Shown: positions 44,081 through 55,865, counted from the stretch's first letter. The stretch is DNA of 64,000 bases from Haemaphysalis longicornis (GCA_013339765.2 CM023449.1:219279055-219343054), one strand, 5' to 3'. The notes: generated by a model not told the origin, from the sequence alone. Made by a program: numbers and translations.

Positions 44081-44830
44081 TTGGTAAGTGACCATGCTTC
44101 ACTGCGCAACACACAATGTAGGAAAGCCAGCTTACACAAAGACCAAACATACGCAAATCCCCTTAAAGTTGCCTTCAACCCCAAACACGTAAGCGTTGCT
44201 AGGAATACATCTTTCCAGGGCACATCAGCCGTCATATTGAAATATGAAGGCCGTAGGACTTCATTTTTTTCTTTCTTCTAAAATGGTAACCGGTTGTTGC
44301 GCGGCGGAGAACCTGCTCCAGAGAGAGCATGACACGAGAGCAGTGCTCAGAGACTGCCGTCCAAACCAGCCCTAGAACAGCCCCTGTGTTAAAAAAAGTT
44401 CCCAACTTTTCACCGCTGACAATCTGCCTCGTTAGGCGAGCGGATCGCGCCAAAGGGCTACACCGCTGAGAGCATTTCCGCCTCCGTTTACCCGTTGAGT
44501 TGACGACGGTGGTGGATTTCACTGCCTATGTGTCGGTGGTGGATTTCACTGCCTATGTGCTCGCTCGCTTGCACTTATAACTTCAACTGCTCTTTGGTGC
44601 GTGGACGGCCACCGTTCACTAGTGCCGAGTATAGGCACTATGGGACGCTTCAAAGACTCGTCGCCGAGGAGCCGTTTCGCTGTTGTTGACGCCGACGTCA
44701 CGCCTACGCTGAATACGCCATTTATTGCTTTCGCGTTACGAGTTGACAGCAGATCTAAAAATACACCTTGTGTGCTCTGACGGGAACAATAACATGCCAT
44801 CCTATCGGGAACGGGACCGCTCTCAGCGGG
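44081..44830. other. no gene recognised
   Basis: A short direct repeat (GTCGGTGGTGGATTTCACTGCC) is present near 44508-44556; otherwise nothing found. Confidence 0.4.
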
Positions 44831-44840
44831 ACGGCGATCG

Positions 44841-45005
44841 CTTGATTGATTGATTGTGGGGTTTAACGCGCCGACGCAACGCAGGCGATGAGGCGCGCCG
44901 TAGTGGAGGGCTCCGGATTAATTTTGACCACCTGGGGATCTTTATCGTGCGCCGAAATCTCGTACACACGGGCGTTTTTGCTTTTCGCCTCCATCAGAAA
45001 AGCGG
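44841..45005 (-). mobile_element. Ruka-type SINE, 5'-truncated, with TSD
   Basis: Reverse orientation: GATT tail, GGGTTTAACGCGCCGACGC, TTTGACCACCTGGGG, TCAGAAAAGCGG, then stops before the tRNA head. Flanked by a 9 bp duplication ACGGCGATC at 44831-44839 and 45007-45015. Confidence 0.92.
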
Positions 45006-45015
45006 AACGGCGATC

Positions 45016-48000
45016 ACGATGACGATGCGAATGCCGTGACGTGTGTACAGTCGTGGACATACCAAACGCCAAAACATGAAGGACACATGGGACCGAATGT
45101 TATATCGCTCCGGTACAGGTCGAATAATGGTGCGCTTTGGGGATATTTATGAGGTACCATTAGCTCACTTTGCTACTGCAGCTTAGCCATGCGATAACTT
45201 CCTTCATTACCATCATCATTAGCATCAGCATGAGCAGCAGCAGCCTGTTTGTGTTCTTAGAAGTTCGGAGGCCTCTCCCCCAAAGATATTCGGCCACTTA
45301 TATCCTCGGTTCTCACAGTACAATTCTTCGCAAGCGGATTTTATTAGTTCATACCCCCATCGATTTCTCGGTCTTCTCCCGTTCCGTTTACCGATCCTCG
45401 ACAGTAATGCCGTTAAACGTATGGTCAGAGTCCTTCAATGCAAGCATTGAAGGACTCTGGTATGGTCAACATGTTGTCCGTCACCCACATTACACCGCCT
45501 ACCGAATCCACTTTACTTAGATTCAAAAAAATTAACTTGTGAGCTGGCTTACACGTATTAGAGATAACTCGGTAGGTCGAAAATAAGGCGCCCCTGGCAC
45601 GCTGATGCAAACAAAATGGCCGACAGCATGAAGAGTAAAGACCATGTCAAAGATTGCTTGGGTTTACGCTAAATTACTCAGGGAAGCGTTTCATATAAGT
45701 AAAGTTTAGTAATTCACTTTAAAAGAAAATTGCGGAAACTCGGGTTTGGGCGGGATCTGAACCATAAAAAAAAAAAAAAAACTCAGGGATTGTTGACAAG
45801 GACGCATTCCCAACACCACCACTGCTCCGTAGCTGTATCGCTGACTACAGGTGAACAAATACAGCGGGTGTGTTGTGGAAACGCGTGGAAACCAAGCATA
45901 CGCAGCTTCAGTGCATGCCCTCAACACGACAATCAACAGTATTGCACGAACAAAACGATCGGAAAGTTATGTAGAGTGCGATCAACCGTACAGTATTCTG
46001 AATCCCTCCTCCACTCGAGCCTCCATTCGACGGGGGTCCTTGAAGGCGATTTTCGCATGTAGAAAACACTGCGGTATCTTCCACTCGACCGAGCCGGGGA
46101 AACAAAATGCACATGGACTGGAGGACCGACAACATCACCCGAAGTTTTTATTTTCGATTATAAAAAACTCTTCGCTTTCGTTTCTTTTTTTCCTTCATGT
46201 TTTGTTGCGCTTTGTACTTTTTTTTCCTCGTTTCGAGTAGTCCAGTTTCTCTTTTTCGGGGCGGTATTTGGCGCCCCCGTCCCCCTCCCCCCGCTCCCCC
46301 GAAAATGACATCCCGCGTACGCCACTGAATTAGAGCATGCTATTTACGGAACGAGTAATTATGCGAGTAGCAGAGTACGTCCCCGCTACATGTCTCCTTT
46401 GGCGATGCGAACGTGGGTATGTAACGAGGCATGGAAACGGAGACACAAGGGGCGAAAGGGAGGGGGGGGGGGCAAAGGTGGACCGTGTGAATGCGTTGTG
46501 GCCTTGGACTTGAGAAAGGGTGATGAAAAACGCACTGAGGTCCAAATGGGTTATCTGAGCATGCCTTTTACCGGAGTAGATATTAGGTGAGTAGCGAAAT
46601 ACGTTCCCGCTAAATGTCCCCGTTGCTCCACGCATGCGATGCAAGCGCGGGTACGTGACGAGTCATGGTAAGCGAAAAAAAAAAAGACACAAAAGGAAAC
46701 TAATGGTGACAGTATTGGGAGTATACGTTCGCAAATAGCACGCTAATGCTTTCATATTATTATACAATGTGCTCAGGTGACCCATAATTTTTTCTCTTTT
46801 TGTTTCTTTTTTTTTTTTTGCGTTCGCATTTCATTATTTCAGAACTGCAAAGCCACCGGCAAAAGTTTTGTCGGTCCCTAAAGTGCAGAAACGAGTAGGC
46901 TTCTATCACTAGATTACAGCGCCGCGAATGTAAATATACTCCACTCACGACAACAGCTGTTGCTCATTAATGAAGAAAATTCCAAAAGCGCGAAAAGAAG
47001 TATCGCCGCCGGGCACGCGTTTCCGCGCTGCGTTTTGTGACGTCACAAAACGTATATGGTGAAACGAGATTGGCGGAACTTGTCTAAGCAGTTTCCTTAA
47101 ACGAACGTTAAACCATGTATGTGTAAATGTAAAACAAATGTATACCGAAACTCCACCTCAGCTTACGTCGCTTACGTGCTTCAAAAAGGCACGAACTTCG
47201 GCTCTCAAACATTAAAAAGGAGGTTCTTTGACAACCGCTGGCAAGATTAGTTTCAGTTCGATTTCCGAGTAAATGTGAGAGCCATTGCCCCTTTCTACTG
47301 TACGCGTTCATTTATATACGACAACCACGGCAAAACTTTGAGATTACTGGCGCAATGGGCAAAAGCAAAACAACGTGTTCGGGCGTTAACCGCCGTGCGG
47401 GGGAAATCATACGAGTAAACCGTTCAGTTGCTTAAATGTTCTAAAACACGGCACATTAGCAGTCGGGCTGCCACGCGAAAAGGACATTCCCTTAAATTTA
47501 CGCTTTTAAACTTTCCATAACGATTGTGTAAGTAAATTAACGGACTTCTTTTTTGCTTCGACCCAGGCACATGAAGATCCTATTAAAAAGCCTTGTTTTC
47601 TTCCGTAAGGCGCACCGGGGTCGCACTAACAATGATTAACGACGAAGGCGCTGACGAAGGAAGAGTTCGTTTTCTTGACCGTCGTCTTCGATTCCTCACA
47701 GGGCGCTTCTCGGAGTGGAAGCGCCGTTATCGTCCTTTGTTCCTTCGTACGGGCGGATGGAACGACTCAAGCCTTCTCCCGGCGCCAGGCTATCGCGCGG
47801 AGCTTACGAAGGCGAAGAACGGGGCAGCGAAATTGTGCCGGCGACGGGCGACCAAGGGCGGTGCAAACAAGGTCGCCCTTATCGCGTACAGTCGCTCCAG
47901 GTTGTGGTCACGGTTGCAAAAAAAAAAAAAAAAAAAAAAATCGGTCTGCTGCAGAAGTTTGCTCCACTTTTTGCGTGCGTTTTCTTTTTGTTTGTTTGAT

Positions 48001-48777
48001 TCGTTCTTATCGCGGGACGAGATATGTTTCTAGCAGCGACCTGCGAATCCGCACCCCTAGACACGCAGCGTAGTTTCGGTATAATTTGATATATATTAAC
48101 CAAACAACCCTCCGGATTACGTCGAGCTTTTATCTAGCACAAATCTCAGACAACAAGAAATGTCCTTTAATAAAGTTGACATCTCTGCTGTATGAAAAAC
48201 GCATCTTATTCTGCAGGAAGCATATGTGCTAATAGAATAGATAATCGCTTCCTTCACTTGTTTCCGCTGATACGGACACGCTTTCAGCGATGTTTGTGTA
48301 TGAGAACAGTCATCACAAAGTATCTGCGTAGCACCACTGAAGTAGCTTGACCCCGACTACATCACGATTGAGAGGATGACGCGTTCCCGCGTGCACAGCG
48401 CGATGAGGGCACACGAGAGAGGAACAGCTGTTCTGCTACAGCCACTACAGCTCTCGCCACTAGGAAAGCGCGCTAGGGGGTGACCGACGAAGTTCCTTTG
48501 TTTGTAGTGCCGATGTGTGTGCGCTAGTGCGTCGCTGCAAACAATGGTAGCTGTAACAATCCCAAGACGTATTGATGCATCCATTGCACCGCTAAACTAC
48601 AAGGCCGAAAATTAGGGTCTACCTACAATAATACAAAAACAAACTCAAACTCAAAAACTGCGTGTAGGCACGCAGAAAAAGTAGCGTCACTCGCACGATT
48701 CCGATGCCATGTATTTCTATTTTCTTTTGCTTAATTAGAAAAATTAAAGCTTGAGCACTCCAGCTTGATTACACTGA
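45016..48777. other. no gene recognised; diverged tandem copy at 46.3-46.7 kb
   Basis: 46335-46450 and 46555-46680 are diverged direct copies (GAGCATGC, ACGT(C/T)CCCGCTA, ATGTC, ACGTG, GAGTCATGG). A runs at 45767-45780 and 47919-47940; T run at 46808-46820. The 146-codon frame at 47593 ends in the A run and has no match. Confidence 0.45.
45426..45459. repeat. perfect 16 bp hairpin, 2 base loop
   Basis: CAGAGTCCTTCAATGC, AA, exact reverse complement. Confidence 0.88.
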
Positions 48778-48872
48778 TCACGCTTCTACTTTAGGATGTG
48801 CGCTCGAGACCGAGACTGTCGGAGAAGGCGCGCTGTAGGGGTCGGGATGAGGAAGTAAAAGTGCCTTCTCAC

Positions 48873-48987
48873 CCGACAATTTGTCAACATCGCAGTCGGA
48901 TTCGGCGTCGTTGTCTTCGGTTCTACCCTTCGAAGACTCCAAGTTGTTGACGCTCATCGCCTGCGACAGCAAGTCCGTGTTGCTCAT
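48873..48987 (-). CDS. possible first exon of an unrecognised gene
   Basis: Reads MSNTDLLSQAMSVNNLESSK and an acidic stretch DNDAESDCDVDKLS to a good donor (GTGAGA) at 48872. Without splicing the frame ends after 69 codons at 48778. Faces NOP16 head-to-head with about 550 bp between start codons, consistent with a shared promoter. I do not recognise the protein and found no second exon. Weakly supported. Confidence 0.35.
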
Positions 48988-49535
48988 TTTTGTAACCGAC
49001 TGAGGTGCTTTACTCGGCGATTATGCCGTGTGGTAAGCAAATATTCATCCAATGGACTTTCCACGTTTAAAACAGGCGGATAAGCTCTTAACGGGACACA
49101 CAAGCTCCAGCTCCACTATCTGAACAGAGACTGCAGCATGGGCAATCTACTAGCTCGCGTCAGATTGTCCGATGCGTATCGTTCGTAGCAAGCTCCGGCT
49201 TGCCTTGTTCGCGAGTATCGGACGCCACTGCCGACATGCGCGCTTCAAGTGGCAAACTTAGCAGTTAGCAAAGCTACTATTGTAAATTTGTATCAACAAA
49301 TATAAACTAAATCCTAATATATAATATTATAAACTGATTTAAACAACAATACTACTACAATAAACAAGATATACATTTTTTGCATTACCAGTATTACTTT
49401 GGCAGACTTTGTCAGTCGTTGCTATCCAATCCGACCCAAGTCACTTCTCAAACTGCGTTTGTTCGTCGTAGTCATCGCGCACACGTGGTCGTACCTGTTT
49501 CGTGTGTTCAACACGTTCTAAATCTCGATCAGACC

Positions 49536-50039
49536 ATGGGAAACGCCAAGAAAACCAAGAAGCGGCACCGCCAGAAGTACAGTGTCAACCGCAAGCGGAA
49601 GATGAAGAAGAAGCTGAAGCGTCAGGTGAAGATCCAGAGCATACCGATTAAGGAGGCCTGGGAAGAAAACAAGGGCATCTACGACAACATGCGCGACATG
49701 GGCCTGGCAGCGGACCCGAACAAGGCTGTTCCAATGGATGTTGACGCGCAGACGTCGTCCAAGAGCAAGCGCAAAGCCCGCGCCCCGAAAGAGCACGTCG
49801 TCAAAATGCTCGAAACGGAGGCGTCCGAGCCAAGGCCCAGCACACTGCGGCTTTCCGGAGACAACGTCAAGTTTTGCGTCTACATGCTGGAAAAGTATGG
49901 CGAGGACTATGTGGCCATGGCCAAGGACCGCAAGAATTACTTCCAGGAGACGCCTGCCCAGATCAGGCAGAAGATAAACACCTTCAAGAAGATCCCCGAG
50001 CAGTGGAACGCTTACCTGCGGGCTAAGGAGCTCGCCTGA
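49536..50039 (+). CDS. NOP16: nucleolar protein 16, single exon
   Basis: 167 codons. Pre-60S ribosome biogenesis factor acting in the nucleolus. N-terminus is a basic nucleolar-targeting run (MGNAKKTKKRHRQKYSVNRK), followed by IKEAWEENKGIYDNMRDMGL and ADPNKAVPMD; C-terminal half carries the conserved YMLEKYGEDYVAMAKDRKNY and TPAQIRQKINTFKK core. Length is close to the usual 170-180. Start chosen at 49536 (GACCATGG, good context, matches the family N-terminus); the frame is open 52 codons further up without similarity. A TCAGT initiator-like site lies at 49412. No intron, whereas vertebrate NOP16 has several: either true intron loss or a retrocopy, but the frame is perfect. Confidence 0.95.
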   Translation: MGNAKKTKKRHRQKYSVNRKRKMKKKLKRQVKIQSIPIKEAWEENKGIYDNMRDMGLAADPNKAVPMDVDAQTSSKSKRKARAPKEHVVKMLETEASEPRPSTLRLSGDNVKFCVYMLEKYGEDYVAMAKDRKNYFQETPAQIRQKINTFKKIPEQWNAYLRAKELA

Positions 50040-51052
50040 CCGTGTGTGCGTGCCGTGTTCCTAATACACGTGTTTCACAGGCACTGTCGTGGTGTTGTTT
50101 TCTTGTGCTGCTCGTGTCCTCGTTTGCATTTCCTAAGCACGCTCTGGTCGCGTGGATGCTGGGAACATTTTTGTTTTAAAAGCGTGGTGCAGTAACATGC
50201 AACCCAACATGTTAGTGCGATCCACACAGTTCGGGACGTCGTTTCGCTGAGATAGTCGTATTTTTATTTGTATGCGTTTCGCGAATTTCTCGCCGTTCTC
50301 CGTTTTTCTTTAAACCTAAAAACCGTCGTCACGCTATCATTATTCAGAACGAACCCGTAATATAAGCAAGGCATTACCTGCGTTAACACGCCGCCTGTAC
50401 GATGATGTGCTAGCCCATCGGCCTTTATTTATTCGTCTCAAAATACATCGGACGTTCTACCACGATTGAAATGCAAACAATGGAGCGGGTGGCATTTGGT
50501 ACATGCATCACATCCTGGTGATGGGCTGTAATGTGCAGTAGAAACACGTTATGACAGTTTGTGTCCAACTTGGTATGGAAACTTGTCGCTGCACAGGATG
50601 AAAACGACGCACGAAGAAGTTCAATAACTGTAGCGTCAATAACTGTAGCACCAAACGTGGCGGTGGCCAAATAACAATGCTCTTTCAATAGCGTGTATTC
50701 ACTAGCGAGGCACGCATGCAGGCAACCATGTGAGGGCGCCGTCACTGGTTACGTTGGGCTCCGCGGGATAGCGGTACTTGTTCGTGCTAAGCACATGTGT
50801 GTGGGGTGTTTCAAACTCTAACCACCGGACACAAAGTAATGCCTCGACTCCAATGTGAGTGCGATTAATAACATCTGTGTTGACACCACCCTTGAGAATA
50901 GGGTTGAAACGTAGCCGACGCCGCACGCCAGTGCTTTTTTTTTTTCTTTTTTTCGGCGTGCAGGCGCAGTGGCACAAGCCACGCCATGTCCATGGCGCAT
51001 CGGCCATGCCTGTGGCAGTTTCTAGTATTGCCAAGCGAAGAAATTTACAACT
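50040..51052. other. NOP16 3' flank
   Basis: AATACA at about 50063 may serve as poly(A) signal. On the minus strand two AATAAA motifs overlap near 50425-50435, so a minus-strand transcript, possibly the end of the LINE at 51.3-52.4 kb, could finish here. Open minus frames (50745-50425, 51034-50702) have no clear match. Confidence 0.4.
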
Positions 51053-51064
51053 AAACTTTTCAAT

Positions 51065-51310
51065 TGATTGATTGATTGATTGAAGGGTTTAACGCGCCGA
51101 CGCAACGCAGGCGATGAGGCGCGCCGTAGTGGAGGGCTCCGGATTAATTTTGACCACCTGGGGATCTTTAACGTGCGCCGAAATCTCGAACACACGGGCG
51201 TTTTTGCTTTTCGCCTCCATCAGAAAAGCGGCCGCCGCGGCCGGGAATCGAACCCGCGACCTCGTGCTCAGCAGCGCAACGCCTTAGCCACTGAGCCACC
51301 GCGGCGGGTT
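51065..51310 (-). mobile_element. full-length Ruka-type tRNA SINE with TSD
   Basis: On the minus strand: tRNA head GCGGTGGCTCAGTGGCTAAG (A box) and GGTCGCGGGTTCGATTCCC (B box), body GGCCGCTTTTCTGATGGAGG, AAAGATCCCCAGGTGG, GGCGCGCCTCATCGCC, ending in a CAAT repeat tail. Flanked by 12 bp duplications AAACTTTTCAAT at 51053-51064 and 51311-51322. Youngest-looking copy in the window; serves as a reference for the others. Confidence 0.96.
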
Positions 51311-51322
51311 AAACTTTTCAAT

Positions 51323-52400
51323 GAATACCACCTATACCATGATTGGGCACGAACTCTCGTAACGTAATCCCACTGCACTTGTGTGGCTCGCCGCCAGGAT
51401 GCAGAACATGTACTGAGAGCCACGTGCTCTGTTGTTCGCATTTGAATGCATTGATAGTATGGGGTGCATTGGACGTACACAAGCAATGGAGGATGTTGCA
51501 AATACCTGGGACTTTGAGACTAAAGTTACATCAGACTCGCGCTGATGTCCGAGCATTCCAGGGGCGTTCGCTGTGTGCTCAACTTGCGGTGAAAGCATTT
51601 TGTCTTGATTTTTACTCACCCAATCACACTGCCCCCACTGGTATCTGGTGAGCCATGTGCAGATATTGTCCACATATATTGACATATGAGCTTATGACCA
51701 ATGATTCTTCAGCGTAGAAGGCAGGGAAGCCATGGCTACATTGAAGAGAATGGGCCACAGAACACTGCCCTGGGGTACGCCAAAGTATGTAGTAAATAAC
51801 AGCCTGTTGCCTTTGACACCCTTGCAAAGAGTGTATTTTGAGTTTTCTGAAGATTCTGTACTTACTGAGCTTTGAAAGGATGATCATTCAAAAAGTCATT
51901 CTTTAACCAGTGCATATATTTTTTTGTTTTGTCCCCACGTGTAAGATAAAACAGCATGTTGAAAGATACTTGACCAATGTGAAGGGAAACACTTTCATCA
52001 AGGCCGATGCTTCATCGAGGCCTTTGTAAGGGTGGGCAATTGTGTGTGCTGGTTCAGAATACATTACGGGAGGTTTGCCTTACCACACTGGCCCCTTCAT
52101 ATCACCAAACACTTCAAGGAAAACATCTGTGGGCAAATGCTACCTTGAGCCTAGCCCAGCCCCGGAACACGGCAAACTCTGGTCAACAAACCATACGCCT
52201 ACCGTGGAGCATTTCCTGACAATGCGAAGGCATCTGTGTGCCATATGAGCAACAAAGGTAAGGAACACAAACATCAATGATAAGCGCAGTAGGCGCCATA
52301 CAGCCAGCGATCTTGTGCAGGTGCTCCATTTGAACCTGTTCAAACAACACCGAGACTTCCATTTCTGGAAGGGGTTCCAGTTCTTGCTTTTGCAAAAGCC
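51323..52400 (-). mobile_element. decayed LINE reverse transcriptase
   Basis: Minus-strand reading through stops gives YFGVPQGSVLWPILFNVAM and SIYVDNICTWLTRYQWG; the catalytic YxDD is degenerate (YVDN). Followed by CTSNAPYYQCIQMRTTE-like thumb sequence. The Ruka SINE is inserted at its 3' side. No RNase H found. Confidence 0.75.
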
Positions 52401-52419
52401 TAGTGCCGAGAAGGAGATT

Positions 52420-52775
52420 TTTAGGGGCGAAGCCCCTTAGGGGCTGGGGCTGTTGGCGTCTCCTGTTGTCATCATCGTAATCATCGTTCGTCGCATGTAG
52501 TTGCGGTACTAAAACACCAGGAAACTCGTTTACGCCTCACGCTAGAACGAAACGCGTACTAAAAAAATACCAGGACACCCATTTATGCCTCCCACTGGAG
52601 CGCTTCGTAATGCATACTAAAAAAACACCGAGACGCTCGTTTACGCCTGGCGCTAGAGGGCTTCGTGCTTCAAAGACAAGACCTTTACAGCAAAGCTGTA
52701 TACCCGCACCCCACAACGGTTTCATCTCCGTTGGCAAAAACGCCAAGGCACCAAGAATACACTTATACACTGCAC
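52420..52775 (-). repeat. dispersed repeat with ~60 bp internal units, copy 2
   Basis: Reverse complement of 34215-34515. Three internal units of about 60 bp (near 52508, 52560, 52620) each with ACTAAAAAAACACC-like and GTTTACGCCT-like segments. Its left edge is a short palindrome GGGGCGAAGCCCC. Confidence 0.82.
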
Positions 52776-53039
52776 GCTTCGCCCCTCTCTAGGTTGCACG
52801 TTAGTGGCGATGGCCCGGGATTTTTTGTTTCGCTTGAAGTACTGGCACGAAATTTTCATGTGAAGTTCTTTTTTTCGCAGCTATGGGTACCTACCAGACC
52901 ACTACTTATATTACAGCACATTAGATGGTCAATCACAGTGTAAAATTATTTAAAGCCTTGTTTATTTGTGTCAGTTTCGGTTTCAATGAACACCGAGGCG
53001 GCTGCCACGACAGGAGGGCGCTTGTGACGTCACCGTTCT

Positions 53040-53270
53040 TGTAGTGCCACTGCCGGTCTGGTCAAGCGCGCGCCCAGACTGGCCGTGGTCTCCACCATCA
53101 AGTGCCCAAGCAGCATGACATCAGTCCCAAAACTGCAACGTGATACACACACCGGAGCAGCACGTGCCAACTGCAGCCAGGACGTTGGCCAGGTCATGGG
53201 GGCCTTGAACTCGGCAGGAGGAGCAGATGGAATCATCCATTTTGAGCTTTCTCATGCACGCAAAGATTAA
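53040..53270 (+). CDS. unrecognised short frame, possible terminal exon
   Basis: Open frame of up to ~79 codons ending TAA, including GLVKRAPRLAVVSTIKCPSS and DVGQVMGALNSAGGADGIIH. Codon texture looks protein-like and a plus-strand AATAAAG lies at about 53635, but I recognise no family and no upstream exon. It may belong to a retroelement. Confidence 0.25.
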   Translation, partial: CSATAGLVKRAPRLAVVSTIKCPSSMTSVPKLQRDTHTGAARANCSQDVGQVMGALNSAGGADGIIHFELSHARKD

Positions 53271-53357
53271 AATGGATTTAAAATATGTTATACTGAACGG
53301 CTACTGTTGAAACTTGCTTGGAGGTGTCTCCAAGTACAAAGGAAGAAAATTTCAACG

Positions 53358-53390
53358 CTGAAATAACTATCTCAAAGATAGTTATTTCAG
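53358..53390. repeat. perfect 15 bp hairpin, 3 base loop
   Basis: CTGAAATAACTATCT, CAA, exact reverse complement, with an imperfect extension (AATTTCAACG versus CTTTGAAATT) outside. Confidence 0.9.
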
Positions 53391-54525
53391 CTTTGAAATT
53401 TCATGTCAGTACTCCTTCAAAAGGATATGTGGTATTCCGTGACAGCGTGAGCTGTGTTAAGGCTATGTTCTTAATGGACTTTACTTTGGATAACCTGTGT
53501 GACTACCTTGAAAAGTATTACTAACTCTAGCATCTATATGTATGTTTGTAAATGTACCGCTCTCGAATTTTGACTGGCATGTTAAGTTTGAGGTTTGTTG
53601 AATTTGGGAGAAATTAACAGCATGCCTGAAAGTTCAATAAAGTAGAGAATTATTCATGTTCACCAGGCGCAGAAAGACACGGACGAAGGACTGAGGTAAA
53701 CACAAACAGGGCGCCTTTGATGTAGAGAATTTGATGTTGTTTTGATGTAGAGAATTAGTCTACAGTTACATAATGATCCTAATGCTGGGCAATTTGCCTC
53801 AAGTTTACTCGTGATGTGTATGTCACATTGTTTGCTGTACTTAAACATGGTTTTGCTGACGATTTTCAGCTATGTGCTGAACATTTCACTGCGAACAAAG
53901 TGCCCGCGTGGGAGCCAAAATGCCTCTTGGTATATACAAGTAAATTTTTTTGGTTGGTGTTTTTATTCTCTTTTATCATGACCCCTACCAACCAAAAGAG
54001 TTGCATCAAACCTTCGATTTTATGGTTTGGTGTTATGAAATCACCGATATACAAGTGGCATCCAGCTATCATAAAACCTTCAATAGTTTCCAGAAAGCTT
54101 CCTAACCAATTGATTGAGAGTTTTGCATCACTAAGCGGCAGCCAGCAACAAACAGCATAGAGTATCTCTGACAGTGACTGCTTCTTAACTTGAGCCAAAA
54201 AGCAAAACGCCACTCACAGCCTCGCTGTGGGAACATGCCTCACACTGGTAAGCTGCACAGAATCTTCTATACAAAACATGATAGAACTCCAGTGCGATGA
54301 AATGTTAATGTGAAATATGTCTTACTGTTGATATAAATCTTACCGCCGCTGGCATTGTATGTCGGGTACACCAGAGGCGGGGAAAGGCACTTTGCTCACA
54401 CTATTTCCTTTTTATCACTATAAGTGTGGCTACACCACGTTGGGGGCCAAATCTCTTTTTAACCTGATTATAGGAACCTTTCGAAAAGTTCAGGGCATGG
54501 AAAACCCGTCACACTGGAATCTAAG
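53391..54525. other. no gene recognised
   Basis: AATAAAG at about 53635 on the plus strand. At 53665-53715 a fragment (AGACACGGACGAAGGAC) resembles a repeat I associate with tick genomes from memory. Frames at 53816-54213 on both strands are unassigned. Confidence 0.4.
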
Positions 54526-54527
54526 TA

Positions 54528-54713
54528 CAGTAAAAGCTCGTTACAAGAGACGCTGTTACAAGAGACACTTGGTTAAAAGAGACGTTTGAATGAAGGCGGT
54601 TTGGTTGGCTTTCCTATGTTCGCCATGCTAGCAACATTGCATACAAGAGGCCTTGGTTACAAGAGACACGTTTTTTGGTTCCCTTGGGTGTCTCTTGTAG
54701 CGAGGGTTTACTG
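54528..54713. mobile_element. TA-flanked MITE (Tc1/mariner- or pogo-like ends)
   Basis: 186 bp with ends CAGTAAAAGCTCGTTACAAG and, inverted, CAGTAAACCCTCGCTACAAG; TA on both sides (54526-54527, 54714-54715). The motif ACAAGAGAC is repeated four times including both ends. Non-coding, 190 bp beyond the IFT57 stop codon. Confidence 0.83.
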
Positions 54714-54900
54714 TAACACAATTCAAGACTTTACCGTTAAACCAAACACTGCAAGAACACTTAGATGGATCTGGAAAGTTCGGATTGAACTGGTCGAGAT
54801 GCAGGTGGGGTTGCCTGCGCAAATAAAAACTGGGCCAAGAACACACGACACAGTAGCGTGGTGTTTAGGTGGAAATGTATTTCCGGTTGTGCATTTCAGG

Positions 54901-55073
54901 CTAGTACACAGAGTCGTAGCTGGCAACCGGCGCCTCTGGCACATCACGGAAGCTGCCCTTCTCCTTGATCTTGGCCTGGAGGAGGGTGTGCACGGCCACG
55001 CCTATCCGCACATCCATCTGCGTGATCTCGCTCTTGAGGCGGGACAGGGCCTTCCGAATGTTCACCAGGGGAG
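54901..55073 (-). CDS. IFT57: IFT57 last exon
   Basis: Intraflagellar transport protein 57, an IFT-B subunit of cilia. Starts after acceptor CCTTCGCAG with the last two bases of a Thr codon and reads PLVNIRKALSRLKSEITQMD, VRIGVAVHTLLQAKIKEKGS and ends SYDSVY, TAG at 54903-54901. This is the C-terminal coiled-coil tail; human IFT57 has the matching ...MDIRIGxVEHTLLQSKLKEKS. Intact. The poly(A) site was not identified (AATACA at about 54875 on the minus strand is possible). Confidence 0.94.
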
Positions 55074-55179
55074 CTGCGAAGGCAGGGAAAGGAAGTCTTC
55101 AGAGAACCAGAAGGCGCAACTGAAGCACTGTTCATGAAAAAAAATGGCCGCATATCTGCTCCTTTGGTTGCAAGTGTCG

Positions 55180-55865
55180 ACGAAAGACGATACTTAGTCG
55201 ACTGGCGCCCCTGCCATGTAAACGCCTCCCTTTTCTTTCCCGCTCACCTCTCATGCTGTTCCTCTCCCGTCTCATTCCTACAAGATAATACGCTAGAAGT
55301 TTGCCCAAGTCAATTTAAAGTTACCGTGTTCCACTGCTCTAAGTCGGGTGCCTCGATGCCAGCGCTGCCGTACGGTGGCAATGCACATGAATCGAGGCAC
55401 CCTACTAGGTTTATAAAACCTTGCTGCCCACTACACGAGCGTTTCAAGCCGAATGTGAAACCTATCTAGTGGAACCTTTCATTACTGTTGCAGTCTGTTT
55501 TCTTAAAATACCGCCAGGAGCTATAGTGGCGCGGGCAACAGCAGGCGACAGTTTTCTGCAGTTGATGTAGTATTTCATTTGCTATCGCAAAAAACCAAGC
55601 ATCCATGAATTTTTCAACAAAGGAACACTGCAAACATTGCAAATATCACTTATGTATTGATTTTCTGCCTTATATTTGCGTCATGTCCTCTTCTTATTCA
55701 ACAGTGTTGACAAGTATGAACATTGACACCGGACTTAGACATTTAGGTTTGGCTGTGGGCATATAAGACGATTGCGCATCTCCTGTTTCACTTTGGTCGG
55801 GTGGCTGAATCGAGTCACAGACAGACAGACCAAGATTTCTGTGTTTAAGTAGCCCAAGAAAGACT
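55180..55865 (+). repeat. ~665 bp dispersed repeat, copy 2
   Basis: Direct-orientation relative of 26299-26965, here within IFT57 intron. The GGGTGCCTCGAT/ATCGAGGCACCC hairpin is intact in this copy (about 55346-55405). No coding capacity. Confidence 0.82.

Noticed and set aside
47593..48033. 146-codon plus frame with a Lys run
   Set aside because: The Lys run is an A homopolymer, other phases are equally open, and there is no homology.
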